From Ulvibacterium sp. (lineage in GTDB: Bacteria; Bacteroidota; Bacteroidia; Flavobacteriales; Flavobacteriaceae), in the NCBI RefSeq assembly GCF_028285715.1, contig NZ_JANQOO010000020.1:62001-126000 (forward strand): a stretch of DNA of 64,000 nucleotides. Reading direction: 5' to 3'. This document shows, piece after piece, positions 45,066 to 53,554 of this stretch. The stretch's first letter is position 1. Every line of letters starts with the position of its first letter. The notes beneath the pieces are model-generated. The model was not told the origin of the DNA. It saw only the letters and a program-made list of their open reading frames with translations, and did no database searches. Both the position numbers and the translations under genes were made by a program.

Positions 45066-45914
45066 TTACACGGAAATCGTATTTGTTTCCCTATACTTTG
45101 TTGGGGATTGGCCTATCATTTTTTTGAAGAAACGGCTGAAATGGGCAGGGTCGTTAAACCCAAGTTCATAGGCAATCTCTTGATTTTGCTTATCCGTAAA
45201 ATTGATGAGTCGTTTGGCCTCCAGGGCCAAACGATCCAAGATAATCTGCTGGGGCGATTTTTGGTTATAGATCGCAAATAGGTTGGACAATGTTTTTGGC
45301 GATTTGTAGAGCATGTCCGCATAATCGCTTACCTTTCTTTTAGTCTTGTAATGGATGTCTACCAATACATTGAATTTGCGAATGACATCGATCTGTTCGT
45401 TGTCCAACTTTTTCACTATATGTTGTTCCTTGGCCAAACGTGTACAAATAATGATCAAACGTTTTAACAACATCTGTAGCATATCACCTTGTATGTTATC
45501 CGGTGTAGAAAATTCCTCAACAAATACCTGGTACAACAAATTGAATTTAGGCCTCTGATCTTTAGGTATGGAAACTATGGGAATATCCTGGGTGCCAAAG
45601 AATAAAATTCCATTACAGGAAACCTCTTCATCATGATCACGTATGCAGTAGAACTCCCTGTTAAAAACAAAAGCCGTAATCGGGATTTCCGCTTTTTCAT
45701 AAGAAACGTGTTGAAGGTAGGTGGTTGTCATTAGTTGATCGGGAAGGAGTTCAAAGGGAATCCCGTCCACTATGATAGTAACAGCTTCTTCGTTTTTGTT
45801 CCATAGAATATTAATGTTTCCCGCATGGACCGAAAACTGATCTCTTGTGTTTTTGATATCCGTTGTAAGTCCAAAAAGTGAACCTAATTTGGGGTCGTGA
45901 AACTCAAACTTCAT
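45066..45914 (-). CDS. AraC-family transcriptional regulator
   Basis: This 282-residue protein has an N-terminal sensor domain (about 1-175, cupin-like) and two C-terminal helix-turn-helix units: VSDYADMLYKSPKTLSNLFA then ALEAKRLINFTDKQNQEIAY and ELGFNDPAHFSRFFKKMIGQ, ending SPTKYR, the classic AraC pattern. It is oriented towards the CMD and cupredoxin genes and probably controls them, perhaps through the inverted repeat at 44772-44790. The signal is unknown; the downstream peroxidase-type gene suggests an oxidative or aromatic trigger. Confidence 0.9.
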   Translation of the reverse strand: MKFEFHDPKLGSLFGLTTDIKNTRDQFSVHAGNINILWNKNEEAVTIIVDGIPFELLPDQLMTTTYLQHVSYEKAEIPITAFVFNREFYCIRDHDEEVSCNGILFFGTQDIPIVSIPKDQRPKFNLLYQVFVEEFSTPDNIQGDMLQMLLKRLIIICTRLAKEQHIVKKLDNEQIDVIRKFNVLVDIHYKTKRKVSDYADMLYKSPKTLSNLFAIYNQKSPQQIILDRLALEAKRLINFTDKQNQEIAYELGFNDPAHFSRFFKKMIGQSPTKYRETNTISV

Positions 45915-46111
45915 GCTTTAATTTTGTCCGATAATGCCCAATTAGTCTCTAATTTTTGTTCATCCTTACGACACCTAAAGTGCTTTAATAGAAGTATTTA
46001 TTAAACAAAAATGTTAATGGAGGTTATAAATTTCTGGCCCTTAAAGGGTTTTTGTAGTATTGAAGGAAAATTGTTCTTTGAAGGTTTTTGAAGAAGGCCC
46101 TTAAAAATAAC

Positions 46112-46639
46112 ATGATCATGAACGAAATCAAGAACTACGATACAGCGGCACATAAATTCTATAGCTCTCAAAATATATCTGGCCTACCGATAGTATCATG
46201 GGATTTTCATGCTACACATTTTCAAAAAGTCTGTAACGACAGTGCTGATCTGTTCCTTCTTAACAAATTGGCCCAAACAAATAAGTGGTCCTCAACACCG
46301 GAGTTCAATGAGAAGTTAGCGCATGATAAATACGTTATTGTAGTCACGGATAGCCATCTAAAAATTGTTCATGCTACTCATAATATTTTGGAAATGAACG
46401 GTTATTTACCCAATGAAATTATTGGGAAAGAACCGAAAATGTTTCAAGGCAGGGAAACCTGTAAACAAACCTCCAGAAAAATTGGACAAGCCATAAGACA
46501 AAGAAAGCCATTTGAGACGGTAGTACTAAACTATAGAAAGGATGGCTCTATCTACAAATGTTGGATAAAAGGCGAACCCATTTACGACATATATGGTGAA
46601 GTCGTAAACTTCATTGCCTATGAAAAAGAAGTTGCCTAA
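46112..46639 (+). CDS. PAS-domain protein, LOV-like without the photoactive Cys
   Basis: This 175-residue protein has one PAS domain at about 80-175: YVIVVTDSHLKIVHATHNIL, EIIGKEPKMFQGRETCKQTS, VLNYRKDGSIYKCWIKGEPI. The order and spacing resemble LOV domains, but the light-reactive G-x-N-C-R-F motif is replaced by GKEPKMFQG, so no flavin adduct can form in the usual way. There is no output domain; it may act as a sensor protein or partner. Start ATG 46112 (MIMNEIKNYD) is preferred over the TTG at 46088; ATG 46118 is also possible. It stands alone and ends in an intrinsic terminator. Confidence 0.75.
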   Translation: MIMNEIKNYDTAAHKFYSSQNISGLPIVSWDFHATHFQKVCNDSADLFLLNKLAQTNKWSSTPEFNEKLAHDKYVIVVTDSHLKIVHATHNILEMNGYLPNEIIGKEPKMFQGRETCKQTSRKIGQAIRQRKPFETVVLNYRKDGSIYKCWIKGEPIYDIYGEVVNFIAYEKEVA

Positions 46640-46656
46640 GTGTGATTCTGTTCAAA

Positions 46657-46697
46657 TAAAAACCCTGGAAATTGTTGTTTCTGGGGTTTTTTCTTTC
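46657..46697 (+). terminator. Intrinsic terminator after the PAS gene
   Basis: AAAACCC then GAAA pair with TTTC then GGGGTTTT around a TTGTTG loop, with a two-base internal mismatch (TG opposite TG), followed by a T-rich tail. It lies 18 bases after the stop codon and just before the convergent pyk stop (46719). Confidence 0.65.
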
Positions 46698-46718
46698 TTA
46701 TGCCCTTGTATATCTTAC

Positions 46719-48161
46719 TTAAAAACTACAAGTTTCGATTTCGGTAACCCGTAGTGTATTTACCATTCCTTTGTCCTTAATGGGCATGGCCGCCAAACTT
46801 ATGAGCATATCTCCTGTATCCAAAAATCCTTTTTGGCAGGCTATTTTGTTTACATCCTCTATGGTCTCGTCCGTGGATACGTACTTGTCATAATAGAATG
46901 CTTTTACCCCCCAAAGTAAATTTAGCTGGGTCAGGATTCGCTTATTGGAGGTAAATACCAATATGTGCGCGCTAGGCCTCCAGGCAGAAATCTGAAAAGC
47001 CGTGTATCCGCTATTCGTCAAGGTAGAAATGGCTTTGGCCTTTATCTCATTGGCCATAATCGCCGCATGATAACAGACGGACTTGGTAATATACCGTTTT
47101 GTGCGTATATGGGGAGGCTCTTGTGGAACTTGTATGAGTTCGGATCCTTCTACGCTTTTCAGTATTCCGGACATTTTTTGAATTACCTGAACGGGGTAAT
47201 TGCCTACGGAGGTTTCACCGGAGAGCATCACCGCATCTGCCCCGTCCATAACCGAGTTGGCCACGTCGTTTACTTCAGCCCTTGTCGGGGTAAGGCTGGT
47301 TATCATAGTCTCCATCATCTGTGTGGCAATGATAACTGGAATCCGTGCCCGCTTTGCCCGTAAGACTAGTTGTTTCTGTATCAAAGGCACTTCCTGGGCC
47401 GGTACTTCTACCCCTAGATCACCCCTAGCCACCATAAGCCCGTCACAGTACGAAACAATTTTATCAATATTTTCTACAGCCTCGGGTTTTTCGATTTTCG
47501 CAATTATTGGAATCTTATGTTCAGAATGCTCCTTGATCAAGTTTTGCAAATCGATTAAATCCTGACTAAAGCGTACAAATGAAAGTGCTATCCAATCTAC
47601 CTGCTGCGATATGGCAAATATGGCATCGTTTACGTCTTTTTCGGTAAGCGCCGGCAAAGAGATGTTCGTATTCGGCAAATTCACCCCTTTCTTCGATTTC
47701 AATGGCCCACCTTGCACCACTTTTGCCTTAACCTCATTTTTCCTATTTGAGGACAGAACTTCAAAAATCAATTTTCCATCATCCAGCAGGACACGTTCTC
47801 CAGGATTTACATCTTTTGGAAAAGTCTCATAATTCATATAAACTTTTTCCGCGGTACCTTCGAACGGTTTTCCTGTAACGAAGGTAATTTCGTCTCCCGG
47901 GGCCACTACTACCTCACCGGCCATTACACCTACACGAAGTTTGGGGCCTTGTAAATCTGCCAATATGGATATGTTGGTATGAAGTTCTGTATTCAATTCC
48001 CTTATTATTCGAATACGTTCCTCGACATCCTCATAATTGGCATGGGAAAAGTTTATTCTGAAGACATCTACCCCGGCTTCGATCATATCTTGGAGCACTT
48101 CTTTTTTGCTCGTCGCAGGACCTAGTGTGGCGACTATCTTTGTCTTTTTCTTTCCTGGCAT
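46719..48161 (-). CDS. pyk: Pyruvate kinase
   Basis: This 480-residue glycolytic enzyme converts phosphoenolpyruvate and ADP to pyruvate and ATP. Motifs: KIVATLGPATSKKEVLQDMI, FRINFSHANYEDVEERI, IAKIEKPEAVENIDKIV with the catalytic Lys, GDLGVEVPAQEVPLIQKQ and MDGADAVMLSGETSVGNYPV. The C-terminal domain is present, as in standard bacterial type. It is the last gene of the minus-strand fatty-acid/RNase unit, four bases after the stop of the IPExxxVDY gene. Confidence 0.96.
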   Translation of the reverse strand: MPGKKKTKIVATLGPATSKKEVLQDMIEAGVDVFRINFSHANYEDVEERIRIIRELNTELHTNISILADLQGPKLRVGVMAGEVVVAPGDEITFVTGKPFEGTAEKVYMNYETFPKDVNPGERVLLDDGKLIFEVLSSNRKNEVKAKVVQGGPLKSKKGVNLPNTNISLPALTEKDVNDAIFAISQQVDWIALSFVRFSQDLIDLQNLIKEHSEHKIPIIAKIEKPEAVENIDKIVSYCDGLMVARGDLGVEVPAQEVPLIQKQLVLRAKRARIPVIIATQMMETMITSLTPTRAEVNDVANSVMDGADAVMLSGETSVGNYPVQVIQKMSGILKSVEGSELIQVPQEPPHIRTKRYITKSVCYHAAIMANEIKAKAISTLTNSGYTAFQISAWRPSAHILVFTSNKRILTQLNLLWGVKAFYYDKYVSTDETIEDVNKIACQKGFLDTGDMLISLAAMPIKDKGMVNTLRVTEIETCSF

Positions 48162-48165
48162 TCCT

Positions 48166-48630
48166 TTAAAAGATTAAGTTCTTTTTAGATTTTAATTTAT
48201 CAGTCTCTATGGTGTAGGCTGCCATAATCTGCGGTATTGTATTCAAAATCCGAATAACATCGGTTTCCAAATCAATATTTTCCTGTTCAATTTTAAGAAA
48301 GTAATCCACTTCCTTGAATTCTGGTAAAAAGTGATAGGCAACAACCGAGGTTTCGTCTTCAAAAAGATTATCCCTTGTCATACTTTCTTCTTTTAGACTA
48401 CTGTTATTGATCAGATTCCAATACCCATCGTTAACTTTATCCTTCCACTCAAAAACCGGAAAAGAAATACATTCCATGGTTTCCAGGTCCCTAGAGGTCC
48501 TTCTTAAATTAGACTTTAAATGAAAATTTAATGCATACACTAGTGCATAGTCTTCCAGACTGCTATGGAGGGCAATAAGACCATAGGAATCCTCACATAA
48601 ATCTTCTGTAATTCTATGTACTGCTATCAT
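48166..48630 (-). CDS. IPExxxVDY family protein
   Basis: This 154-residue protein has the family's namesake motif in slightly altered form, LPEFKEVDYFLKIEQE near residue 105. The N-terminal DLCEDSYGLIALHSSLEDYA and the central VFEWKDKVNDGYWNLINNSS are also seen. The family is found in Bacteroidota next to rnc and pyk and has no known function. Start ATG 48630 was chosen because the longer frame to 48690 adds a hydrophobic leader without family match. It lies between rnc (97-base gap) and pyk (4-base gap). Confidence 0.85.
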   Translation of the reverse strand: MIAVHRITEDLCEDSYGLIALHSSLEDYALVYALNFHLKSNLRRTSRDLETMECISFPVFEWKDKVNDGYWNLINNSSLKEESMTRDNLFEDETSVVAYHFLPEFKEVDYFLKIEQENIDLETDVIRILNTIPQIMAAYTIETDKLKSKKNLIF

Positions 48631-48727
48631 AGGTGTACAAAGCGTAAATATAGGATTAATAACGAATACAGCCCAAGTTGGGGCAAGCAAAGAATTTCTT
48701 GAAAAAAGATTTTGATTTTTGAATGGG

Positions 48728-49465
48728 TTACGGTTTTTTCATTTTATCCTGCAATGCGTAATATGCCCTTTTTGAAGCTCTTTCCTCAGCCTTCTTTTTT
48801 GAGGTAGCCCTTGCCTTTGCCATTACCCTTCCATCTATGGATAGTTTAACCGCAAAGTGTTTCAATGTGTCATTTCCCGTATCCTCATAGACATTATAGG
48901 TAAAAGTCTTTTTCTGCTTTTGGCACCACTCGATAATAAGACTTTTATAGCTGATTACCTTACCTTCCAGTTGTTCTATATCAACATAGGGTTCAATGAC
49001 CCTGTCATTGATAAATTTCTCACAATATTTATAGCCTCTATCCAAATAAATGGCGCCCACCAAAGCTTCGAAAACATTTCCATGAATATTGTCTCCGAAA
49101 TGGGATTTTGGAATTCTGCTTTCAACAAATTTTATAAGATTCAAATCTTTCCCCAATTCGTTAAGGTGTTTTCTACTTACAATTTTTGAACGCATTTTTG
49201 TGAGATACCCTTCGTCTCCTCCTGGAACCTCATTATATAGATGCTTCGAAATTATTGTACCCAACATGGCATCTCCCAAGAACTCCAAGCGTTCATAATT
49301 TAATGGGTTCCCATTTTCATCCTTCCTGTTGATGGACCGATGAAGGAAAGCCTTTTTGTATACGTTCAATGTTTTGGGCCTAAATCCCAGAATTTTCGTT
49401 ATTCCCAAAAAAAAATCCCCATCCTCTTTAGAATGGGAATTGAATATATTGGAACGAAAATTCAT
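48728..49465 (-). CDS. rnc: Ribonuclease III
   Basis: RNase III cleaves double-stranded RNA in rRNA maturation and mRNA turnover. The 245-residue protein has the catalytic signature NYERLEFLGDAMLGTIIS, the second acidic cluster GNVFEALVGAIYLDRGY, and a C-terminal dsRNA-binding domain (about 170-240) with FAVKLSIDGRVMAKARATSK then KKAEERASKRAYYALQ. It follows fabF by eight bases on the same strand, which implies one transcription unit. It may process structured RNAs such as the stem-loops reported elsewhere in this window; that is speculation. Confidence 0.96.
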   Translation of the reverse strand: MNFRSNIFNSHSKEDGDFFLGITKILGFRPKTLNVYKKAFLHRSINRKDENGNPLNYERLEFLGDAMLGTIISKHLYNEVPGGDEGYLTKMRSKIVSRKHLNELGKDLNLIKFVESRIPKSHFGDNIHGNVFEALVGAIYLDRGYKYCEKFINDRVIEPYVDIEQLEGKVISYKSLIIEWCQKQKKTFTYNVYEDTGNDTLKHFAVKLSIDGRVMAKARATSKKKAEERASKRAYYALQDKMKKP

Positions 49466-49473
49466 CTCGGAAT

Positions 49474-50724
49474 TTAGCTGATTTTTTTGAAGACTACACA
49501 GGCATTATGCCCTCCAAATCCGAAGGTATTGCTCATGGCAACATTTACCTCCCTTTTTTGGGCTTTGTTCAATGTTAAATTTAGTTTCGGGTCAATATTT
49601 TCGTCCACTTCCCTATGATTTATGGTAGGGGGCACCGTACCATTCTCCATGGCCAATATGGATGCAATGGCCTCAATGGCACCGGCCGCACCGAGCAGAT
49701 GTCCTGTCATGGACTTTGTCGAATTGATATTTATGTTTGGCGCATGTTCCCCGAATACCTCCGAAATGGCTTTGAGTTCGGCCACATCACCCAATGGCGT
49801 GGATGTTCCATGTGTATTTATAGCGTCTATTTCGCTGATCTCAAGTCCTGCATCTTTAAGACAATTCTGCATCACCTTAACAACCCCTATGCCATCGGGG
49901 TGCGGAGCGGTCATATGATAGGCGTCACTGGAAAGCCCTCCTCCTGCAACTTCAGCATATATTTTCGCTCCCCGGGCCTTGGCGTGTTCATATTCCTCAA
50001 GAATCAGCGATCCGGCCCCTTCCCCTAGGACGAACCCATCCCTGGTGGCATCAAAAGGTCTAGAAGCCGTTTCCGGACTATCGTTCCTGGTAGATAAGGC
50101 ATGCATGGCCCCAAAACCGCCCATACCGGCAATGGTAACGGCAGCTTCACTCCCACCCGTAACGATTACATCACAGTGGCCTAAGCGAATATAGTTCAGG
50201 GCATCTATCATAGCATTGGCCGAGGAGGCACATGCAGATACTGTAGTATAATTAGGACCCATAAACCCATGTTTTATGGATATATTCCCCGGTGCAATGT
50301 CCGCAATCATTTTTGGGATGAAAAAGGGATTGAACCTTGGGGTACCATCCCCTGCCGCAAAGTTCATTACTTCATTTTGGAAGGTCTCCAACCCGCCTAT
50401 TCCTGCTCCCCATACTACACCGACCCGAAATTTATCGACTACCTCCAAGTCCAATTTGGAATCGTTTATGGCCTCGTCCGAGGAAACCATGGCATACTGT
50501 GAAAAACGGTCTAGCTTACGCGCCTCTTTCCTATCGAAAAAGTCTTCCGGCTTATATCCTTTAAGTTCGCAGGCAAATTTGGTCTTGAATTTTTCGGTAT
50601 CGTAATAGGTAATCGGTGCTGAACCGCTCTTGCCATTGACCAAGCCATCCCAATATTCTTCTATATTGTTTCCGATGGGTGTCAAAGCACCCAATCCGGT
50701 AACTACAACTCGCTTTAATTGCAT
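49474..50724 (-). CDS. fabF: Beta-ketoacyl-ACP synthase II
   Basis: FabF elongates acyl-ACP with malonyl-ACP in fatty-acid synthesis. The 416-residue protein starts VVVTGLGALTPIGNNIEEYW and has catalytic Cys165 in TTVSACASSANAMIDALNYI. The first active-site His is in NTHGTSTPLGDVAELKAISE and the second in KSMTGHLLGAAGAIEAIAS. It ends AMSNTFGFGGHNACVVF, the usual C-terminus. It follows acpP by a gap of 135 bases that contains an intrinsic terminator, so its expression may be lower than that of acpP. Confidence 0.97.
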   Translation of the reverse strand: MQLKRVVVTGLGALTPIGNNIEEYWDGLVNGKSGSAPITYYDTEKFKTKFACELKGYKPEDFFDRKEARKLDRFSQYAMVSSDEAINDSKLDLEVVDKFRVGVVWGAGIGGLETFQNEVMNFAAGDGTPRFNPFFIPKMIADIAPGNISIKHGFMGPNYTTVSACASSANAMIDALNYIRLGHCDVIVTGGSEAAVTIAGMGGFGAMHALSTRNDSPETASRPFDATRDGFVLGEGAGSLILEEYEHAKARGAKIYAEVAGGGLSSDAYHMTAPHPDGIGVVKVMQNCLKDAGLEISEIDAINTHGTSTPLGDVAELKAISEVFGEHAPNININSTKSMTGHLLGAAGAIEAIASILAMENGTVPPTINHREVDENIDPKLNLTLNKAQKREVNVAMSNTFGFGGHNACVVFKKIS

Positions 50725-50789
50725 TGAACCAAATTTTTGTTTTTTGGGAAATGGTCTGGATTTCCCCCAATCTGAAAGCTAATCGTAAA

Positions 50790-50833
50790 TTAAAAAAATT
50801 ATCCATGCGATAGGTTTACCACATGGATAATTT
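50790..50833 (-). terminator. Intrinsic terminator between acpP and fabF
   Basis: On the minus strand AAATTATCCATG (50833-50822) pairs perfectly over 12 bases with CATGGATAATTT (50807-50796) around a 14-base loop that can also pair internally (GGT/ACC), followed by a run of T. It lies 26 bases after the acpP stop and 72 bases before fabF. It would end most acpP transcripts and let a fraction continue into fabF. Confidence 0.75.
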
Positions 50834-50859
50834 CAAATCTTGTTCAAAAAATCATACGA

Positions 50860-51093
50860 TTACTTCGCTTCTTCTATATAGCTTATAGCCTGACCGACTG
50901 TTGCAATATTTTCCGCTTGATCGTCAGGGATTTGAATGTCAAATTCTTTTTCGAATTCCATAATCAACTCAACAGTATCCAATGAATCCGCCCCTAAGTC
51001 GTTGGTAAAGCTAGCCTCTGATACCACTTCATTTTCATCAACCCCCAATTTATCGACGATAATAGCTTTTACTCTTGATGCAATGTCTGACAT
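50860..51093 (-). CDS. acpP: Acyl carrier protein
   Basis: AcpP carries acyl chains during fatty-acid synthesis on a 4'-phosphopantetheine arm attached to Ser37, seen in [20 protein letters not shown]. The 77-residue acidic, helical protein is the usual size. It is encoded upstream of fabF, as in many bacteria, with a terminator in between. Its -7 promoter box (TATTTTTG, minus strand) lies 35 bases upstream of the start. Confidence 0.97.
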   Translation of the reverse strand: MSDIASRVKAIIVDKLGVDENEVVSEASFTNDLGADSLDTVELIMEFEKEFDIQIPDDQAENIATVGQAISYIEEAK

Positions 51094-51127
51094 AATAATA
51101 TCGGTTTTAAAAATTTAAATTGTTGGC

Positions 51128-51135
51128 AAAAATAA
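51128..51135 (-). promoter_or_regulatory. -7 promoter box of acpP
   Basis: On the minus strand TATTTTTG matches TAnnTTTG and ends 34 bases before the acpP start at 51093. A TTTG at the standard -33 distance was not found. Confidence 0.45.
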
Positions 51136-51256
51136 AAAACTTTGGTGTAATAATGTCATTTGTGTCCAAAATGTCTTGTAATTTAAGAAATTTAGGTACA
51201 AGAATGGTATTTTAGCCGGGAAATAAACACAGCACTTTTTAAGGCCTATTCAGCCC

Positions 51257-51826
51257 ATGAAAAATATAGTTCTATTTGCTTCGGGTTCCGGTTCAAATGT
51301 TGAGAATATTGCGCATTATTTTAAATCCAATCCAGACGTTACCATATCCGCAGTACTTTCCAACAAAAAGGACGCCATGGTTCTAGAAAGATGTAACAGA
51401 CTAAATATTAGTTCATTATATTTTAATAGGAGTTCTTTTTATGAAAAAGACCTAGTTCGGAAAATACTAAGGACCTTAAATCCGGACCTTATTGTATTGG
51501 CAGGGTTTTTATGGAAAATGCCTCGTAATCTAATTCAAGATTTCCCAGATAAAATCATCAACATTCACCCTGCGCTATTGCCCAAATATGGAGGAAAAGG
51601 CATGTACGGAAATCGAGTACATCAGGCAGTCAAGGAAAACAGGGAGGTCGAAACCGGGATAACTATTCATTTTGTTAACGAGAACTACGATGAAGGAGCG
51701 ATTATATATCAGGCCAAGACTACCATATCCCCGGAAGATACAGTGCAGTCCATTGCTAGTAGAGTACAAGCACTAGAGTATAAGTACTTTCCAAAAATAA
51801 TCGAGAAACTACTTAATGAGGGGTAA
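51257..51826 (+). CDS. purN: Phosphoribosylglycinamide formyltransferase
   Basis: PurN transfers a formyl group from 10-formyltetrahydrofolate to GAR in purine synthesis. The 189-residue protein starts with FASGSGSNVENIAHYF, has LIVLAGFLWKMPRNLI, and the signature NIHPALLPKYGGKGMYGNRV with catalytic His, followed by Asp in NYDEGAIIYQAKT. Its TAA overlaps the start of the RNase H gene (TAATG at 51824-51828). It lies divergent from acpP. Confidence 0.96.
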   Translation: MKNIVLFASGSGSNVENIAHYFKSNPDVTISAVLSNKKDAMVLERCNRLNISSLYFNRSSFYEKDLVRKILRTLNPDLIVLAGFLWKMPRNLIQDFPDKIINIHPALLPKYGGKGMYGNRVHQAVKENREVETGITIHFVNENYDEGAIIYQAKTTISPEDTVQSIASRVQALEYKYFPKIIEKLLNEG

Positions 51827-52461
51827 TGGCCAAAAAAAAGAAATTCTATACGGTCTGGAAAGGGAAAAGACCAGGTATCTATACCACATGGGAAGAGTGC
51901 AAAGAGGCCATTTCAGGCTTTAAGGGGGCGCAATATAAATCCTTCGCCAGTTTAAAGGCCGCCCAAGATGCCTATAATGATTCTTATGAGATACATAAAG
52001 GCAAAAAGAAGGATAGCCAAGGGCTTACCCCGCAACAACTCCTTAAAATAGGAAGTCCAAATTATCACTCCATTTCCGTTGATGCCGCCTCTAGTGGTAA
52101 TCCAGGAATCATGGAGTACCAGGGCGTGGATACCAAAACAGGGAAAAAACTTTTTAAACAAGGCCCTTTTGAGGAAGGCACCAACAATATTGGAGAATTT
52201 TTGGCCATTGTACACGGACTTGCATTTTTAAAGGAACGAAAGAGCAATCGCCTTATTTACTCGGATTCCAGAACCGCGATCAGTTGGGTACGGAAGAAAA
52301 GCTGTAACACCCAATTGGAGGAAACGGAAAGGAACAAACCTCTTTTTAACCTTATCCGTCGAGCGGTCTCTTGGCTAAACAACAATTCGTATGTTACCCC
52401 TATTGCAAAATGGGAGACCAAGGCATGGGGTGAAATCCCAGCAGATTTTGGCAGGAAGTAA
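51826..52461 (+). CDS. Ribonuclease H with N-terminal viroplasmin domain
   Basis: This 211-residue RNase HI starts with a viroplasmin-like RNA/DNA-binding domain (KKKKFYTVWKGKRPGIYTTW, then KGAQYKSFASLKAAQDAYND). The RNase H fold follows at about 80-210, with acidic residues in HSISVDAASSGNPG (Asp), NIGEFLAIVHGLA (Glu), RLIYSDSRTAISW (Asp) and the C-terminal WGEIPADFGRK (Asp). The domain pair is like eukaryotic RNase H1, in which the N-terminal part holds the hybrid. It removes RNA from RNA-DNA hybrids. The start codon overlaps the purN stop. Confidence 0.92.
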   Translation: MAKKKKFYTVWKGKRPGIYTTWEECKEAISGFKGAQYKSFASLKAAQDAYNDSYEIHKGKKKDSQGLTPQQLLKIGSPNYHSISVDAASSGNPGIMEYQGVDTKTGKKLFKQGPFEEGTNNIGEFLAIVHGLAFLKERKSNRLIYSDSRTAISWVRKKSCNTQLEETERNKPLFNLIRRAVSWLNNNSYVTPIAKWETKAWGEIPADFGRK

Positions 52462-52555
52462 GACCCTTCGTACATTCCAAAAGGCCCATACCGTTTAGTT
52501 GAAGGCTTTTCATAACTTGATTCATGACATCTTCGCTATTAGTGTTACAAAACCG

Positions 52556-52563
52556 TATATTTG
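52556..52563 (+). promoter_or_regulatory. -7 promoter box of the PfkB kinase gene
   Basis: TATATTTG matches TAnnTTTG and ends 20 bases before the ATG at 52584. Confidence 0.5.
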
Positions 52564-52583
52564 CAGCAAATTTCAAATCTTAA

Positions 52584-53510
52584 ATGGGTAAACTCCTAAT
52601 AGTAGGTACGGTCGCCTTTGATGCCATTGAAACACCTTTTGGAAAAACGGACAAAATCTTAGGCGGGGCCGCGACCTTCATAGGCCTAGCAGCATCACAA
52701 TTTAATGTGGACTCGGCCATTGTTTCGGTGGTGGGCGATGATATGCCACAAGAATATCTTGATATCCTTTCCCGTAAAGGCATTGACCTTTCGGGACTGG
52801 AAATTGTTAAGGGCGGTAAGACCTTTTATTGGAAAGGAAAATATCACAATGACCTCAATGCCCGAGATACCCTGATTACCGAATTGAATACATTGGCCGA
52901 TTTTAATCCCGTCGTTCCGGACAATTACAAAGACTCTGATGTAGTAATGCTGGGCAATTTGCATCCAAACATTCAGATAAGCGTAATTAACCAAATGGCC
53001 AAACGCCCAAACCTTATCGTTTTGGATACAATGAATTTTTGGATGGACAATACGTTGGAGGAGTTAATGGATGCCATTAAAATGATCGATGTCCTTACCA
53101 TAAACGACGAGGAGGCCCGGCAGCTGACAAACGAATACTCCTTGGTTAAGGCGGCAGAGGAAATACAGAAAATGGGACCAAAATATGTAGTCATCAAAAA
53201 GGGGGAGCATGGAGCGCTGTTGTTCCATGAGGATAATGTATTTTATGCCCCCGCTCTCCCGTTGGAGGCGGTCTTTGATCCCACTGGAGCTGGAGACACC
53301 TTTGCTGGAGGATTTTCCGGATACCTCGCCGCAACAGGAAATACTTCCTTTAATAGTATAAAAAATGCGGTTATCCACGGGTCTAATCTAGCCTCTTTCT
53401 GTGTGGAACGTTTTGGAACGGAACGCATGCAGGACCTAGAAAAGGTTGAAGTGAGCAAAAGGCTGCATCAATTTAAGGCCCTGACACAATTTGAGATTGA
53501 ATTGCAATGA
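52584..53510 (+). CDS. PfkB-family sugar or nucleoside kinase
   Basis: This 308-residue ribokinase-family kinase starts LIVGTVAFDAIETPFGKTDK with GGAATFIGLAASQF near residue 28, and has the C-terminal signature DPTGAGDTFAGGFSGYLAAT with catalytic Asp in GAGD. Family-typical central motifs include DTMNFWMDNTLEELMDA and LTINDEEARQLTNE. It resembles the group annotated as sugar kinases of unclear substrate in Bacteroidota; it lies next to purF, so a nucleoside or ribose substrate is plausible but unproven. It ends in a strong intrinsic terminator 14 bases before the purF start. Confidence 0.85.
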   Translation: MGKLLIVGTVAFDAIETPFGKTDKILGGAATFIGLAASQFNVDSAIVSVVGDDMPQEYLDILSRKGIDLSGLEIVKGGKTFYWKGKYHNDLNARDTLITELNTLADFNPVVPDNYKDSDVVMLGNLHPNIQISVINQMAKRPNLIVLDTMNFWMDNTLEELMDAIKMIDVLTINDEEARQLTNEYSLVKAAEEIQKMGPKYVVIKKGEHGALLFHEDNVFYAPALPLEAVFDPTGAGDTFAGGFSGYLAATGNTSFNSIKNAVIHGSNLASFCVERFGTERMQDLEKVEVSKRLHQFKALTQFEIELQ

Positions 53511-53516
53511 GAACAC

Positions 53517-53540
53517 GCCCTGATAAATCAGGGCTTTTTT
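53517..53540 (+). terminator. Intrinsic terminator between the PfkB kinase and purF
   Basis: GCCCTGA (53517-53523) pairs with TCAGGGC (53528-53534) around TAAA, followed by six T. It lies six bases after the kinase stop and 14 bases before the purF ATG. Between it and purF is GGAGG (53546-53550), a rare Shine-Dalgarno-like sequence for this genome type. Confidence 0.8.
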
Positions 53541-53554
53541 AATTTGGAGGTAAC

